Below are positions 57,106 through 64,000 of a stretch of 64,000 bases of DNA, piece by piece (position 1 is the stretch's first letter; each line of letters opens with the position of its first letter). Source of the stretch: an uncultured Clostridia bacterium (GTDB lineage Bacteria > Bacillota > Clostridia > Oscillospirales > Oscillospiraceae); contig CALADI010000048.1 of the NCBI GenBank assembly GCA_937890525.1, forward strand, positions 62,001 through 126,000. The letters run 5' to 3'. Made by a program: the position numbers and the translations under genes. A model generated the notes under the pieces. That model saw only the letters and a list, made by a program, of their open reading frames with translations. It had not been told where the DNA came from and ran no database searches.

Positions 57106-58221
57106 ATGACCATTCAGGGAATCATTTTCGCGAATATCTATGACAGCTCTCTAGGGGAGCTGACCAATAAGCGCACCATGGCGAGCCTGCCCTATGGCGG
57201 ACGCTACCGCCAGATCGACTTCACCCTGTCCAACATGGCCAATGCGGACATCCGCCGCATCGGCATCATCTCCCGCTACCACTACCAGTCGCTGATGGCC
57301 CACATCGGCTCCGGCGAGGAGTGGGATCTGGAGCTGAAGGACGGCGGACTTGAATATCTGACCCCCTATTCCACCAGCTCCACCTCCGGCTACCGGGGCA
57401 AGCTGGAAGCCCTGCACTATGCCATGGGCTATCTGGAGAAGGGTGCGGATGACAGCTATGTGATCCTTGCCGATTCCAGCGTCTTGTGCAACATCGATCT
57501 GCTGAAGGTGGTGGATGCCCATGTACAGAGCGGGAAGGATTTGACCATCATCGCCGTGGACGGCGTGGCCAACGGCCGCAAGCAGCTGGATCTTGCCATG
57601 AAGTTGGATGCCGACGGCGAGATCGAGGATATGGCGGTGGATTATGTGGCGCCGGAGGGATATCTGGCATCCACGGGTATGTTCATCATCTCCAAGCGGC
57701 TGCTGATGGCCTGTGTGGAGAATCTGGTGGCCCGCAACCGCTACCGCTTTGAGCGGGATCTGGTGCTGCCCCTGTGGCTGGACCGCCATCTGACGATGAA
57801 TGTGTACCAGTTCGACGGGGTGACGCTGTTCAACGAGTCCCCCGAGGAATACTACAATGCCAACCTTGCCCTGCTGGACAAGGATGTGCGGGACGGGCTG
57901 TTCCGTGACCGCCCCATCTACACCACCGTCCGGGACTGTGTCCCCACCTACTACGGTGAGAATACCAACATTGACAACTGCATCGTGGCAGACGGCTGTA
58001 TGCTGGAGGGCGATGCCAAGGAGTCGGTGCTGTTCCGTCAGGTCACCCTCCGCCCCGGCGCCAAGATCGAGGGCTGTCTGGTCATGAACGACACGGTGAT
58101 CGGGGAGAACTGCGAACTCAAGTGCGTCATTCTGGATAAGAATGTCACCGTCCGCCCCGGCGCAAAGCTGATCGGCACGCCTCAGAATCCCATCATCATC
58201 AAGCGAGGGGAAACCGTATGA
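57106..58221 (+). CDS. glgD: Glucose-1-phosphate adenylyltransferase subunit GlgD
   Basis: GlgD is the non-catalytic partner of GlgC. The 371-residue protein has the same fold, but the GGxGxRL nucleotide loop is replaced (IIFANIYDSSLGELTNKRTMASLPYGGRYRQIDF) and the catalytic Asp region reads VILADSSVLCNID. In Geobacillus and Clostridia, GlgD raises GlgC activity. AGGAGG precedes the ATG, and its stop overlaps glgA by 4 bases. Confidence 0.95.
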   Translation: MTIQGIIFANIYDSSLGELTNKRTMASLPYGGRYRQIDFTLSNMANADIRRIGIISRYHYQSLMAHIGSGEEWDLELKDGGLEYLTPYSTSSTSGYRGKLEALHYAMGYLEKGADDSYVILADSSVLCNIDLLKVVDAHVQSGKDLTIIAVDGVANGRKQLDLAMKLDADGEIEDMAVDYVAPEGYLASTGMFIISKRLLMACVENLVARNRYRFERDLVLPLWLDRHLTMNVYQFDGVTLFNESPEEYYNANLALLDKDVRDGLFRDRPIYTTVRDCVPTYYGENTNIDNCIVADGCMLEGDAKESVLFRQVTLRPGAKIEGCLVMNDTVIGENCELKCVILDKNVTVRPGAKLIGTPQNPIIIKRGETV

Positions 58222-59663
58222 GAATTGCCATTTTAGCGTCTGAGGGCGCACCTTATGCGAAGTCCGGCGGTCTGGGCGATGTGATGGAGGCGCTGCCTGC
58301 GGCGCTGTCCCGGATCCCCGGCAATCAGGTGATGCTGATCCTGCCCTACTACAAGAAGATCAAGGAAAACCCCGCCTACACCGTGGAACTGGAGACGGAG
58401 CTGGAGGTGCAGCTGGGCTGGCGGAAGCAGTACGCCGGTGTGATGCGCCTGACCAACCGCACCGACAATGTGCAGGTCTATTTCATCGACAACGAATACT
58501 ACTTCGGTGCCCGGGAGGGTGCCATCTACGGGCAGGGGGATGACGGCGAGCGCTTCGCTTTCTTCTCCAAGGCCTGTCTGGATGCCATGAGCGCGCTGGG
58601 CATGATCCCGGATGTGATCCAGTGCAACGACTGGCAGTGCGGCATGGTGCCGGTGTACCTGAAGGCGCTGTACCGCCCCCTGTATCCCAATACCAAGTGC
58701 ATGTATACCATCCATAACATCGAGTATCAGGGCTGGGCGGATGCGTGGTTCTTTGACGATGTGCTTCAGCTTCCTTGGGAATACCGCAGCTGTCTGGACA
58801 TGAACGGCGCCGTGAATGTGATGAAGGGCGCCATTGAGACCTGCGACATGGTCACCACCGTGTCCGAAACTTACGCCCGGGAGCTGATGTATCCCTACTA
58901 TGCCCACGGGCTGGACAGCGTCATCGCCGGCAATGCGTGGAAGCTGACGGGCATCACCAACGGCATCGATGTGCATACCTTCAACCCGGAGACGGATCCT
59001 GCCCTGCCTGCCCACTATAATGCGGAAACCTTCCCGGAGGGGAAGTCCAAGTGTAAAGCGGCCCTGCAAAAGGAACTGGGGCTGCCCCAAGCGCCGGATG
59101 TGCCCCTGCTGGTGATGGTCACCAGACTGGCGGGGCACAAGGGGCTGGATCTGCTGTGCTACATTGCCCGGCGTCTGCTCAACGAGGAAAATGTGCAGAT
59201 GGCCATTGTGGGCACCGGCGAAGCCCAGTACGAGAGCTTCTTCCGGGGTCTGGAAGCGGAGTACCCCGATCGGGTCAGCGCCAAGATCACCTTCGATCTG
59301 GCTCTGGCATCCCGGATGTATGCCGGCGGCGATATTTACATGATGCCCTCCAAGTCCGAGCCCTGCGGTCTGAGCCAGATGAACGCCATGCGCTACGGCA
59401 CGGTGCCCGTGGTCCATGCCACCGGCGGTCTGAAGGACACCGTTCCCGGTGTGGATGACAACGGGGAAGACGGACTGGGCTACAATTTCCAGAGTTACAA
59501 CGGCGACGACTTCCTGTGGGCGCTGAAGCGGTGCCTGAAGCTGTATGAGCAGGATCGGGAGGCGTTCCGGGAACTGCAATACCGGGACATGACCACAGAT
59601 TTCAGCTGGGATGTGCCTGCCGGGCGGTATATGGAGCTGTTCCGCACCATGTGCCAGCGATAA
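58218..59663 (+). CDS. glgA: Glycogen synthase
   Basis: GlgA (GT5) adds glucose from ADP-glucose to glycogen. The 481-residue protein has the ADP-glucose-binding KSGGLGDVMEALPAAL (K-x-G-G-L, about 15-19), the IHNIEYQGWAD and TNGIDVHTFNPETDP stretches, and the C-terminal GT-B motif MMPSKSEPCGLSQMNAMRYGTVPVVHATGGLKDTV near 372-406, which includes the conserved acidic residue. A 12-bp hairpin with a poor T-run follows. Confidence 0.95.
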   Translation: MRIAILASEGAPYAKSGGLGDVMEALPAALSRIPGNQVMLILPYYKKIKENPAYTVELETELEVQLGWRKQYAGVMRLTNRTDNVQVYFIDNEYYFGAREGAIYGQGDDGERFAFFSKACLDAMSALGMIPDVIQCNDWQCGMVPVYLKALYRPLYPNTKCMYTIHNIEYQGWADAWFFDDVLQLPWEYRSCLDMNGAVNVMKGAIETCDMVTTVSETYARELMYPYYAHGLDSVIAGNAWKLTGITNGIDVHTFNPETDPALPAHYNAETFPEGKSKCKAALQKELGLPQAPDVPLLVMVTRLAGHKGLDLLCYIARRLLNEENVQMAIVGTGEAQYESFFRGLEAEYPDRVSAKITFDLALASRMYAGGDIYMMPSKSEPCGLSQMNAMRYGTVPVVHATGGLKDTVPGVDDNGEDGLGYNFQSYNGDDFLWALKRCLKLYEQDREAFRELQYRDMTTDFSWDVPAGRYMELFRTMCQR

Positions 59664-59680
59664 AAGCGGACGGATCAACG

Positions 59681-59708
59681 GCAAAGGGTCTGGCAACAGA
59701 CCCTTTGC
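59681..59708 (+). terminator. Hairpin after glgA
   Basis: GCAAAGGGTCTG-GCAA-CAGACCCTTTGC, a perfect 12-bp stem. The T content after it is low (TCTGTCTG), so it may only slow transcription or stabilise the mRNA end. Confidence 0.55.
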
Positions 59709-59750
59709 TCTGTCTGTGCGGAAAAATCCATCCATCAACAGGAGAGAATC

Positions 59751-61595
59751 ATGCGTATTCTGTTCGACAGCAAGCAGCAAGAGTATAAAGATCCCTTCGG
59801 CACGCTGACGCCGGATCAGCCCTGCCGGATCCAGATCCGCATTCCCAATTCCGTTCCCGTCACCAAGGTGCAGTGCATCGTTCAGCGGGAAAACGGGGAA
59901 GCGTATCAGGAGTTTCCGCTGGAGCGCAGGGCAAAGGAAGGGGTGTACAGCCTGTTCGGCGGCACCATGGTGCTGTCTGAACCGGGGCTGTACTTCTACT
60001 ACTTCTATGTGGGCAAGCCGGAGGGGGGCTTCCGCCTGTTCAAGCAGGGGGATGACACCAATATGGAAGCCGGCGACCTGTGGCAGGTCAGCTGCATCCC
60101 CGAGGACTTCACCACCCCCGACTGGGCCAAGGGCGCGACCATCTACCAGATCTTCCCGGATCGGTTCTGCAAGTCCGGCAGCCCCGACCTTACCGGCAAA
60201 CTGGAGCCGTATATCCTGCACAAGGACTGGAACGAGGATGTGTACTGGGAGCCGGACGAGGACGGCGAGGTGCTGAATAACGACTTCTTCGGGGGTAACT
60301 TCCGGGGCATCATCGACAAGTTAGACTATCTGGACGAGATGGGCGTGGGGATCCTGTACCTCAATCCCATCAGCAAGTCCTTCTCCTCCCACCGCTATGA
60401 CACCGGCGATTACAAGACTCCCGACCCCATGCTGGGCACCGAGGAGGATTTTGCCGAATTGTGCCGTCAGGCGCACCTGCGGGGGATGCATGTGGTGCTG
60501 GACGGGGTCTACTCCCACACCGGCGCCAACAGCCTGTACTTCAACCGGGATGGGGCGTTTCCCGAGGTGGGCGCGTTCCAGTCTCAGGACTCCCCCTATT
60601 ACGAGTGGTATCAGTTCTATTCTTACCCGGAAACCTACCATAGCTGGTGGAATTTCGACACCCTGCCCACGGTGAACAAGATGACCCCCAGCTATATGGA
60701 CTATATCATCAACGACGAGGACAGCGTGGTGGCCCATTGGCTGAAGCTGGGCGCGGACGGATTCCGGCTGGATGTGGTGGATGAGCTGCCCGATGCCTTC
60801 GTGGCACAGCTCAAGCGCCGGATCCGCCAGATCAAGCCCGACGCTCTGCTCATTGGCGAGGTTTGGGAGGATGCTTCCAGAAAGATCGCCTACGACCAGC
60901 GCCGCCGCTACTTTGTGGATGCAGAGCTGGACTCGGTGATGAACTATCCCTTCCGCAATGCCATCGTCCGCTTCATGCACAAGCTGGATGATGGCAGAGA
61001 GCTGAAGGACACGGTGATGAGTATCGTGGAGAACTACCCCCCGCAGGTCATGGCATGCACCATGAATCTGCTGGGCACCCATGATACCGCCCGGATCCTC
61101 ACGGCGCTGATGGACTCCTTCGAGGGAAGCCGGGAGGAGAAGGCACACCGGCACCTCAGCCGCAAGCAATGGACCACCGCACAGGAGCGGCTGCAGGCGG
61201 CGTCCTTCCTGCAATTCATGCTGCCCGGCGCCCCCAGCATCTACTATGGAGATGAAGCGGGCATGGAGGGCTACAACGATCCCTTCTGCCGCAGACCTTA
61301 CCCTTGGGGGCGGGAGGATCGGGAACTTCTCGCCCACTACCGTCTGCTGGGCAAGCTGCGCAAGGCTCTGCCGGCGCTGCGTCTGGGGGACATTCAGTTC
61401 TTCTCCGGGGGCAATTTGCAGCTGGGATTCAGCCGCAGCCATCAGGGGCAGACCGTGAAGGTGTACCTGAACCGCAGTTCCGACAACTGGGAGATCCCCG
61501 CCGCCCGGAAGCTGCATCTGGGGCACAACCTCATCAACGCATCCGATGACGGGATCTGCCTGGGACATATGGGCTACTGCCTGCTGGAGGAATGA
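59751..61595 (+). CDS. GH13 alpha-amylase family hydrolase, neopullulanase/cyclomaltodextrinase-like
   Basis: A 614-residue cytoplasmic enzyme without signal peptide. An N-terminal beta domain (CBM34-like, about 1-120) precedes the GH13 barrel. The catalytic set is intact: DGFRLDVVDE (Asp341), LLIGEVWEDA (Glu370) and LLGTHDTARI (Asp445), with DGVYSHTG as region I. Neopullulanase-type enzymes hydrolyse alpha-1,4 and 1,6 bonds of glucans and cyclodextrins. In this cluster it probably trims glycogen or malto-oligosaccharides. AGGAGAG precedes the ATG. Confidence 0.9.
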   Translation: MRILFDSKQQEYKDPFGTLTPDQPCRIQIRIPNSVPVTKVQCIVQRENGEAYQEFPLERRAKEGVYSLFGGTMVLSEPGLYFYYFYVGKPEGGFRLFKQGDDTNMEAGDLWQVSCIPEDFTTPDWAKGATIYQIFPDRFCKSGSPDLTGKLEPYILHKDWNEDVYWEPDEDGEVLNNDFFGGNFRGIIDKLDYLDEMGVGILYLNPISKSFSSHRYDTGDYKTPDPMLGTEEDFAELCRQAHLRGMHVVLDGVYSHTGANSLYFNRDGAFPEVGAFQSQDSPYYEWYQFYSYPETYHSWWNFDTLPTVNKMTPSYMDYIINDEDSVVAHWLKLGADGFRLDVVDELPDAFVAQLKRRIRQIKPDALLIGEVWEDASRKIAYDQRRRYFVDAELDSVMNYPFRNAIVRFMHKLDDGRELKDTVMSIVENYPPQVMACTMNLLGTHDTARILTALMDSFEGSREEKAHRHLSRKQWTTAQERLQAASFLQFMLPGAPSIYYGDEAGMEGYNDPFCRRPYPWGREDRELLAHYRLLGKLRKALPALRLGDIQFFSGGNLQLGFSRSHQGQTVKVYLNRSSDNWEIPAARKLHLGHNLINASDDGICLGHMGYCLLEE

Positions 61596-61774
61596 TGGAA
61601 GAACGATATTTCACCGGCTTCTGCCGCCAGACCGACGCCAGCCGCATGGTGGAGGTGGTCACGGACAAGGGGGCTTTGACGGAGGTGGACTGCTGCTACG
61701 GCGGCTGTCCCTTTGAGTCAAGCTGTACCATTGCCCAGCAGATCCGGGACTTGGAGCCGAAGGGACAAGAATGA
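61592..61774 (+). CDS. Small Cys-containing protein, DUF6472-like
   Basis: A 60-residue protein with FTGFCRQTDASRMVEVV near the N-terminus and CCYGGCPFESSCTIAQQI near the C-terminus, a pattern of closely spaced cysteines that may bind metal. It resembles DUF6472 small proteins that follow glycogen enzyme genes in Clostridia. The ATG overlaps the upstream stop (ATGA), so it is coupled to the GH13 hydrolase. Its function is unknown; a regulatory or redox role is a guess. Confidence 0.75.
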   Translation: MMEERYFTGFCRQTDASRMVEVVTDKGALTEVDCCYGGCPFESSCTIAQQIRDLEPKGQE

Positions 61775-61777
61775 TAA

Positions 61778-61818
61778 AAGATCCCCCCTTTTCGCATCTT
61801 GCGAAAAGGGGGGATCTT
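61778..61818. terminator. Bidirectional terminator with 19-bp stem
   Basis: AAGATCCCCCCTTTTCGCA and its complement pair perfectly around a 3-base loop. On the minus strand the stem is followed by TTTATC, so it can close the trxA-trxB transcript as well as the glycogen operon. Confidence 0.88.
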
Positions 61819-61821
61819 GCA

Positions 61822-62751
61822 TCAAGTTCCGGCGTGCTGGGCGAGGTACTGCTCCGCTTCGTGGACGGCAACGGCACCGTCTGCCACCGCCGTGACCACC
61901 TGCCGCACCTGCTTGGTGCGTACATCACCCACGGCAAAGACGCCGGGGATGCTGGTCTTGGTGGATTCGTCCGCAATGATGTATCCCGCTTCGTCCAGCG
62001 CAAGCTGATCCTTCACCAGTTCCGTGGTGGGCTTTCTGCCGATGCTGACGAAAATGCCGTCGGTGTCCACCATAGTCTGCTCTCCGGTGCGCACATCCTT
62101 CAGCCGCACGGCGTAGAGTTTCTCGTCGGCAAGCAGTTCGCTGACGGCGCTGTTCCAGCGGAATTCCACATTGGGGGCTTCCATCAGCGCCTTGTGGTAG
62201 ATCTTGGTGGCACGCAGGCTGTCCCGGCGGTGCACCAGAATGACCTTCTTCGCCACCCGGGACAGCAGCAGGGCGTCCGCCACGGCGGTGTTGCCGCCGC
62301 CGACCACCACCACGGTCTTGGCCCGGTAGAACATCCCGTCACAGGCGGCGCAGTAGTTCACGCCCCTGCCCACCAACGCCTGCTCGTTGGGCAGTCCCAG
62401 CTCCCGGTGGGCGGCTCCCGTGGATATGGCGACGGTTCTTGCGTAGAAGGTGCCCTCGGTGGTCTCCACCACCTTGATCTCCGGGCGCAGATCCACCCGC
62501 AGTACATCCGCCATCTCGGACTTTGCCCCGAACCGCTCTGCCCCTGCCTGCATATTCTGCCCAAGGGTAAAGCCGTCTACCCCTTCGTGAAAGCCGGGAT
62601 AGTTGTCGATCTGGGCGGTGAGCGCCATCTGACCGCCTGCGGACAGCCGCTCGATGACCAGGGTATCCAGTCCGGCTCTTGCGCCGTAGAGTGCGGCGGT
62701 GTAGCCCCCGGGGCCGCCGCCGATGATGATGAGATCGTAAATGTGTTCCAT
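61822..62751 (-). CDS. trxB: Thioredoxin reductase
   Basis: TrxB reduces thioredoxin with NADPH through FAD and a redox disulfide. The 309-residue protein has the FAD-binding IIIGGGPGGYTAALYGARAG, the active site NYCAACDGM (CAAC, about 131-134), VVVVGGGNTAVADALLLS for NADPH, and FAVGDVRTKQVRQVVTAVADGA at the end. Start ATG 62751 follows AGGAGGCAGAC. It lies 14 bases after trxA on the same strand. Standard length for low-Mr TrxB. Confidence 0.94.
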   Translation of the reverse strand: MEHIYDLIIIGGGPGGYTAALYGARAGLDTLVIERLSAGGQMALTAQIDNYPGFHEGVDGFTLGQNMQAGAERFGAKSEMADVLRVDLRPEIKVVETTEGTFYARTVAISTGAAHRELGLPNEQALVGRGVNYCAACDGMFYRAKTVVVVGGGNTAVADALLLSRVAKKVILVHRRDSLRATKIYHKALMEAPNVEFRWNSAVSELLADEKLYAVRLKDVRTGEQTMVDTDGIFVSIGRKPTTELVKDQLALDEAGYIIADESTKTSIPGVFAVGDVRTKQVRQVVTAVADGAVAVHEAEQYLAQHAGT

Positions 62752-62765
62752 GTCTGCCTCCTGTA

Positions 62766-63089
62766 TCACAGCAGATGCTCTGCCAGAAATTCGTCGATCC
62801 GTGCCTTGGACTCCGGCGCTACGATAGAGCCGAGGGCTTCCCCCTTGTGGTAGAGCACCAGGGTGGGGATCACCTCGATCCGCTCCTGCCGGGCAAGGTC
62901 GGGAACATCGTCAATGTTCACCTTCGCCACCACCAGCCGGTCGGCGTATTGCTGTGCGATTTTCTCATAAGCGGGGGCGATCCGGCGGCAGTACACGCAC
63001 CAAGGTGCCCAGAAGTCCACCAGAACGGGCTTTTCCCCGTGATTTACCAATTCATTGAAGCGATTCTGATCCAATTCCATAACAGTCAT
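62766..63089 (-). CDS. trxA: Thioredoxin with WCVYC active site
   Basis: A 107-residue thioredoxin-fold protein: LVDFWAPWCVYCRRIAPAYEKIA, cis-Pro in RIEVIPTLVLYHKGE. The active site is Cys31-Val-Tyr-Cys34 instead of the usual WCGPC. The residues between the cysteines set the redox potential, so this protein is likely to differ from standard thioredoxin; it is paired with trxB and probably reduced by it. AAAGGGG is upstream. Confidence 0.9.
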   Translation of the reverse strand: MTVMELDQNRFNELVNHGEKPVLVDFWAPWCVYCRRIAPAYEKIAQQYADRLVVAKVNIDDVPDLARQERIEVIPTLVLYHKGEALGSIVAPESKARIDEFLAEHLL

Positions 63090-63167
63090 GAGCCATAGCC
63101 CCTTTCGTTTCTTGATCTTGGCACTAGTATACCCCGCCGCCGGGACAGATTCCGTGATTTTATCACG

Positions 63168-63196
63168 TTGGCAAGGCGGCGGAATCGTGTTATAAT
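63168..63196 (+). promoter_or_regulatory. Sortase gene promoter
   Basis: TTGGCA (63168-63173), 17-base spacer, perfect TATAAT (63191-63196). Confidence 0.75.
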
Positions 63197-63220
63197 CGAA
63201 TCATCCCAAAGCGGAGGTGA

Positions 63221-63244
63221 ATGCCGGGTCAGACCGGCGGATAA
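63221..63244 (+). CDS. 7-codon leader ORF before the sortase gene
   Basis: ATG 63221 directly follows GGAGGTGA and encodes MPGQTGG before TAA, which lies 2 bases before the sortase ATG. The strong ribosome binding site belongs to this mini-ORF; the sortase start has only a weak ATAAGG. Translation of the sortase may depend on termination and re-initiation here. Alternatively the sortase uses the site at a distance. Confidence 0.45.
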   Translation: MPGQTGG

Positions 63245-63246
63245 GG

Positions 63247-64000
63247 ATGAAACGAGTGATCCGAATTCTATTGATCGTGGTGTGCCTGTGTGTCATGGGC
63301 TACTCCGGATATCAGCTATATACCATTTACAGCGGCTATGCGCAGGCGGAGAATCTGTACACGGATACGGCGCAGCAGTATGTGAAGCCTGCCCCCACCC
63401 GTCCTGCCCAAGAGCATGACGAGACCAAGCCGCAGGAGCAGGGGGACTATGCCCCTATTCAGGTGGATTTTGACGCCCTGCTTCAGCAGAACGGGGACAT
63501 CGTGGGGTGGCTGTACTGCCCGGATACCGCGCTGAACTACCCCGTGGTGCAGGCGGAGGACAACGACTACTACCTGCGCCGGATGCTGGACGGAAATTAC
63601 AACCACTCCGGCAGCATTTTCATGGACTACCGCTGTGATTCCGGCTTTGCTGACTTCAACAGCATCATCTACGGGCACAATATGAACGACGACAGCATGT
63701 TCGCCGTGCTGGCGGAGTATCAGGATCCCCAGTTCTGCCGGGAGCATCCGTCCATCTACCTGCTGACTCCGGAAGCGGACTACCGGCTGAATGTGATGGC
63801 TTCCGTCCAGACCGATGCCAACTCCGACCTCTATGCTTTCCCGTCGACCCGGGAGGATTTTGACGAATTCCTGCAGGAGCTGATGGACGAGTCCATTCTG
63901 GATGTGGAGCTGGATCTGGCCGGAGTGGAGCGCACGGTGCTGCTGTCCACCTGCTCCTATGAATTCACTGACGCCCGGTATCTGGTGGTGGGGTCGGTGG
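63247..64000 (+). CDS. Class B sortase, 3' end beyond window
   Basis: Class B sortases cut surface proteins at a sorting signal and join them to the cell wall, or link pilin-like subunits. The first 251 codons are present. A membrane anchor lies at about 5-22 (a type II signal anchor), then a Pro/Glu linker, then the sortase fold with NYPVVQAEDNDYYLRRMLDG, the catalytic His in IIYGHNMNDDSMF (about 143), the nucleophile Cys in LLSTCSYEF (about 236) and Arg in DARYLVVGS. The order H-C-R and YGHNM favour class B. No sortase substrate gene is visible. Confidence 0.92.
   Translation, partial: MKRVIRILLIVVCLCVMGYSGYQLYTIYSGYAQAENLYTDTAQQYVKPAPTRPAQEHDETKPQEQGDYAPIQVDFDALLQQNGDIVGWLYCPDTALNYPVVQAEDNDYYLRRMLDGNYNHSGSIFMDYRCDSGFADFNSIIYGHNMNDDSMFAVLAEYQDPQFCREHPSIYLLTPEADYRLNVMASVQTDANSDLYAFPSTREDFDEFLQELMDESILDVELDLAGVERTVLLSTCSYEFTDARYLVVGSV

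Noticed and set aside
58233..60221. 662-codon minus-strand frame opposite glgA
   Set aside because: Antisense of a clear glycogen synthase; no ribosome binding site or motif.

Overview
The window is about 60% GC and gene-dense. Its gene content (Rnf complex in C-D-G-E-A-B order, single-chain glycyl-tRNA synthetase, RqcH, YfmF/YfmH, GlgC/GlgD pair, class B sortase, Gram-positive ribosome binding sites and TTGACA-17-TATAAT promoters) points to a Clostridia bacterium, most likely Oscillospiraceae/Ruminococcaceae from the gut. This assignment is an inference from content and style, not from a marker comparison.

Left end (0-12 kb): the tail of a DUF3048 gene and a cluster of DnaA boxes (231-453), a leftward LCP-gluQ-thioesterase operon, a rightward Gx transporter-mrnC-rqcH operon, then rpmH-rnpA-yidD-yidC-jag, which in most bacteria lies beside the chromosomal origin. 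A repeat element follows, then a stand-alone GlmU-like acetyltransferase joined to glmM. At 12-17 kb lies a complete rnfCDGEAB operon (ferredoxin:NAD+ oxidoreductase). 17-40 kb is mixed housekeeping: ClbS/DfsB protein, pyridoxal kinase operon, AlaX, a strongly promoted gapdh, glyS, acyltransferase, cca, prmA, yfmF-yfmH-lgt, small XRE regulators, and abutting tRNA-Met and tRNA-Glu genes.

40-50 kb is the most unusual part. It is a full set of homologues of the E. coli yhf genes (Z, Y, U, T, php/V, S, X, W) with a secreted penicillin-binding-protein/beta-lactamase-like lipoprotein inserted between yhfY and yhfU and a second secreted esterase lipoprotein at its end. I read it as an uncharacterised pathway: secreted hydrolases, a membrane protein (YhfT), then PLP enzymes, an amidohydrolase and a phosphomutase-like enzyme inside the cell.

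50-64 kb: dapF, mgtE with a translated-looking leader and an attenuator-like hairpin, a GNAT acetyltransferase on a back-to-back promoter, a glycogen cluster (a branching-enzyme homologue whose catalytic aspartate is serine, glgC, glgD, glgA, an intact GH13 hydrolase, a small Cys protein), trxB-trxA (WCVYC active site) and a class B sortase that runs off the right end behind a 7-codon leader ORF. No insertion sequences, prophage, rRNA or CRISPR array were seen.
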